Positions 62,763-64,000 of a stretch of 64,000 bases of DNA are shown piece after piece. Origin of the DNA: Clostridium isatidis. GTDB taxonomy: Bacteria; Bacillota; Clostridia; Clostridiales; Clostridiaceae. Numbering within the stretch: position 1 is the first letter of the stretch; each line of letters begins with the position of its first letter. The stretch spans positions 86,001 to 150,000 of the forward strand of contig NZ_CP016786.1 in assembly GCF_002285495.1 (NCBI RefSeq), written 5' to 3'. The translations under genes and the position numbers were made by a program. The notes beneath the pieces were generated by a model. It was not told the origin of the DNA. It worked only from the letters and a program-made list of their open reading frames with translations, and did not search any database.

Positions 62763-63137
62763 ATGGCAAAAAAAATTCAACCAATTGAAAGATGCGACTG
62801 TGATGTAATACATGAGGAAATTGTAAATAAAGTGCGAGAAAAAATGCCTCAAGAAGAAACTCTATATGATCTAGCAGAACTATTTAAAGTTTTTGGAGAT
62901 TCAACAAGAATTAAGATACTCTGGGCATTAGATGAATCAGAGATGTGCGTTTGCGATATTGCATTCTTATTAAATATGACCCAATCAGCAATTTCACATC
63001 AGCTAAGAGTCTTAAAGCAGGCTGAACTAGTAAAGAGCAGAAGAGAAGGAAAGATTGTATTCTACTCTCTTGAAGATGAACATGTAAAGCAAATATTTGA
63101 CCAGGGATTAATTCATATTTCAGAAGAAAGTAAGTAA
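62763..63137 (+). CDS. cadC: CadC-type ArsR/SmtB family metal-sensing repressor
   Basis: 124 residues with a winged helix and recognition helix in MTQSAISHQLRVLK. Cys11 and Cys13 in RCDCD and Cys62 and Cys64 in MCVCDI form the N-terminal/alpha-3 metal site of CadC, which senses Cd, Pb and Zn. It should repress this operon until metal binds. AAAGAGGTGA precedes the ATG; the ATPase gene starts 13 bases after its stop. Confidence 0.92.
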   Translation: MAKKIQPIERCDCDVIHEEIVNKVREKMPQEETLYDLAELFKVFGDSTRIKILWALDESEMCVCDIAFLLNMTQSAISHQLRVLKQAELVKSRREGKIVFYSLEDEHVKQIFDQGLIHISEESK

Positions 63138-63150
63138 AGGAGGGTCAGTA

Positions 63151-64000
63151 ATGTTAAAGAAGGAAGTAATTTTAGAAGGTTTAGATTGCGCAAATTGTGC
63201 AGCTAAAATTGAAGATGAGGTTAATAAATTAAATGGAGTCAAAGCCTATATGAACTTCATGAACAAGACATTGACTTTAGAAATTGAATCAGAGCAAGAG
63301 TATAAGAATATATTACAGCAAGTTAAAACCATAGTGCACAAGCACGAACCGGATGTGGTAGTGAAAGAAAAATCCGTTAACAAGAGCAATAAAAAAGTAT
63401 TAATACTTGAAGGACTTGGCTGCGCGAATTGTGCAGCTAAAATGGAAAAAGAAATAAGCGGTCTAGAAGGAGTTGAATTTGCTGCAGTAGATTTTGTTTC
63501 GAAGAAACTAACACTGGAAATAAGTCCGAAAGTCAACCGCTCTGAGTTAAATGAGAAGATTGAAGGCATAGTAAAGAAAATAGAGCCAGATGTAAAGGTC
63601 ATTTTTGAGGAGAATAACTCCAAGACCAAAATAAACGAAAATAACGAAGAGGAAGAAGAAGGTGTCAACAAAAAAGAAATCATAAGACTTGTGGTCGGTG
63701 GAGCAATATTTGCCGTGGGAATCATCTTTAATTTCCAAAATTGGCTTGAGCTTACCTTGTTTATTATTAGTTATATCATAGTTGGTGGAGAGGTTGTCTT
63801 AAGAGCAATAAAAGGTATTGCCCGCGGTCAGGTATTCAGTGAGCATTTTTTGATGAGTATTGCTACCATTGGTGCTTTCTTCGTTGGAGAGTATCCAGAA
63901 GGTGTAGCAGTTATGCTGTTCTATCTGGTAGGTGAATTGTTTCAGGATATAGCTGTAGGTCACTCCAGAAAATCAATAAGTGCTTTGATGGATATTCGTC
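63151..64000 (+). CDS. cadA: CadA-type heavy-metal P1B ATPase (N-terminal part)
   Basis: The frame is open to the right edge (283 codons seen). Two heavy-metal-associated domains carry LDCANCAAKIE (Cys13, Cys16) and LGCANCAAKME, followed by an acidic linker with NNEEEEEG. Membrane helices start about residue 170, and EVVLRAIKGI then FSEHFLMSIATIGAF are typical of the first part of Cd/Zn/Pb-exporting ATPases. The CPC motif and catalytic domains lie beyond the window. AGGAGGG precedes the ATG. Confidence 0.93.
   Translation, partial: MLKKEVILEGLDCANCAAKIEDEVNKLNGVKAYMNFMNKTLTLEIESEQEYKNILQQVKTIVHKHEPDVVVKEKSVNKSNKKVLILEGLGCANCAAKMEKEISGLEGVEFAAVDFVSKKLTLEISPKVNRSELNEKIEGIVKKIEPDVKVIFEENNSKTKINENNEEEEEGVNKKEIIRLVVGGAIFAVGIIFNFQNWLELTLFIISYIIVGGEVVLRAIKGIARGQVFSEHFLMSIATIGAFFVGEYPEGVAVMLFYLVGELFQDIAVGHSRKSISALMDIR

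Overview
The window is AT-rich DNA from a low-GC Gram-positive anaerobe, most likely a Clostridium sensu stricto (cluster I) species. Support comes from AGGAGG-type ribosome sites, three T-box leaders, an oxygen-sensitive ribonucleotide reductase (nrdD/nrdG), a ferredoxin, and the order tatD - yabE-like - rnmV - ksgA that Firmicutes share. No rRNA, complete tRNA or CRISPR array was seen.

Bases 1-47,700 are mostly chromosomal housekeeping DNA. In order: the end of an NhaC-type antiporter, an M24 aminopeptidase, small membrane proteins, metG behind a Met T-box, a second MetRS-like protein without a KMSKS loop, a Na/Pi cotransporter, tatD, a 3D/G5 cell-wall protein, rnmV-ksgA, hypothetical and lipoprotein genes, mrp, ferredoxin, degV, nrdD with an NrdR box, a homocitrate/Re-citrate synthase plus aconitase pair, capA, nrdG, xpt behind a guanine-type riboswitch, a MecA-like PBP, pepA, the threonine operon (aspartokinase, hom, thrC, thrB) behind a Thr T-box, idi, and an ABC-F resistance-type ATPase with an attenuator leader containing a candidate leader peptide. 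A decayed IS1182-like element lies next to asnS. asnS has two one-base frameshifts although its Asn T-box is intact.

Bases 47,700-62,450 are a mosaic accessory island bounded by a serine recombinase (49,387-50,718) and the C-terminal stub of another (62,252-62,446). It holds broken IS110, IS66, IS91-like and IS3 elements plus an unclassified transposase remnant. It also carries two peptide systems. The first is a compact candidate RiPP operon: a 22-residue precursor ending VWME, a hairpin, an MFS exporter, and two related radical SAM/SPASM proteins. The second is a double-glycine-leader, bacteriocin-like gene next to a truncated HlyD-type secretion protein and a small membrane protein. The RiPP-like operon is the best candidate for an undescribed system.

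Bases 62,450-64,000 hold a CadC-type metal-sensing repressor and the start of a CadA-type metal P-type ATPase, which runs off the end of the window.
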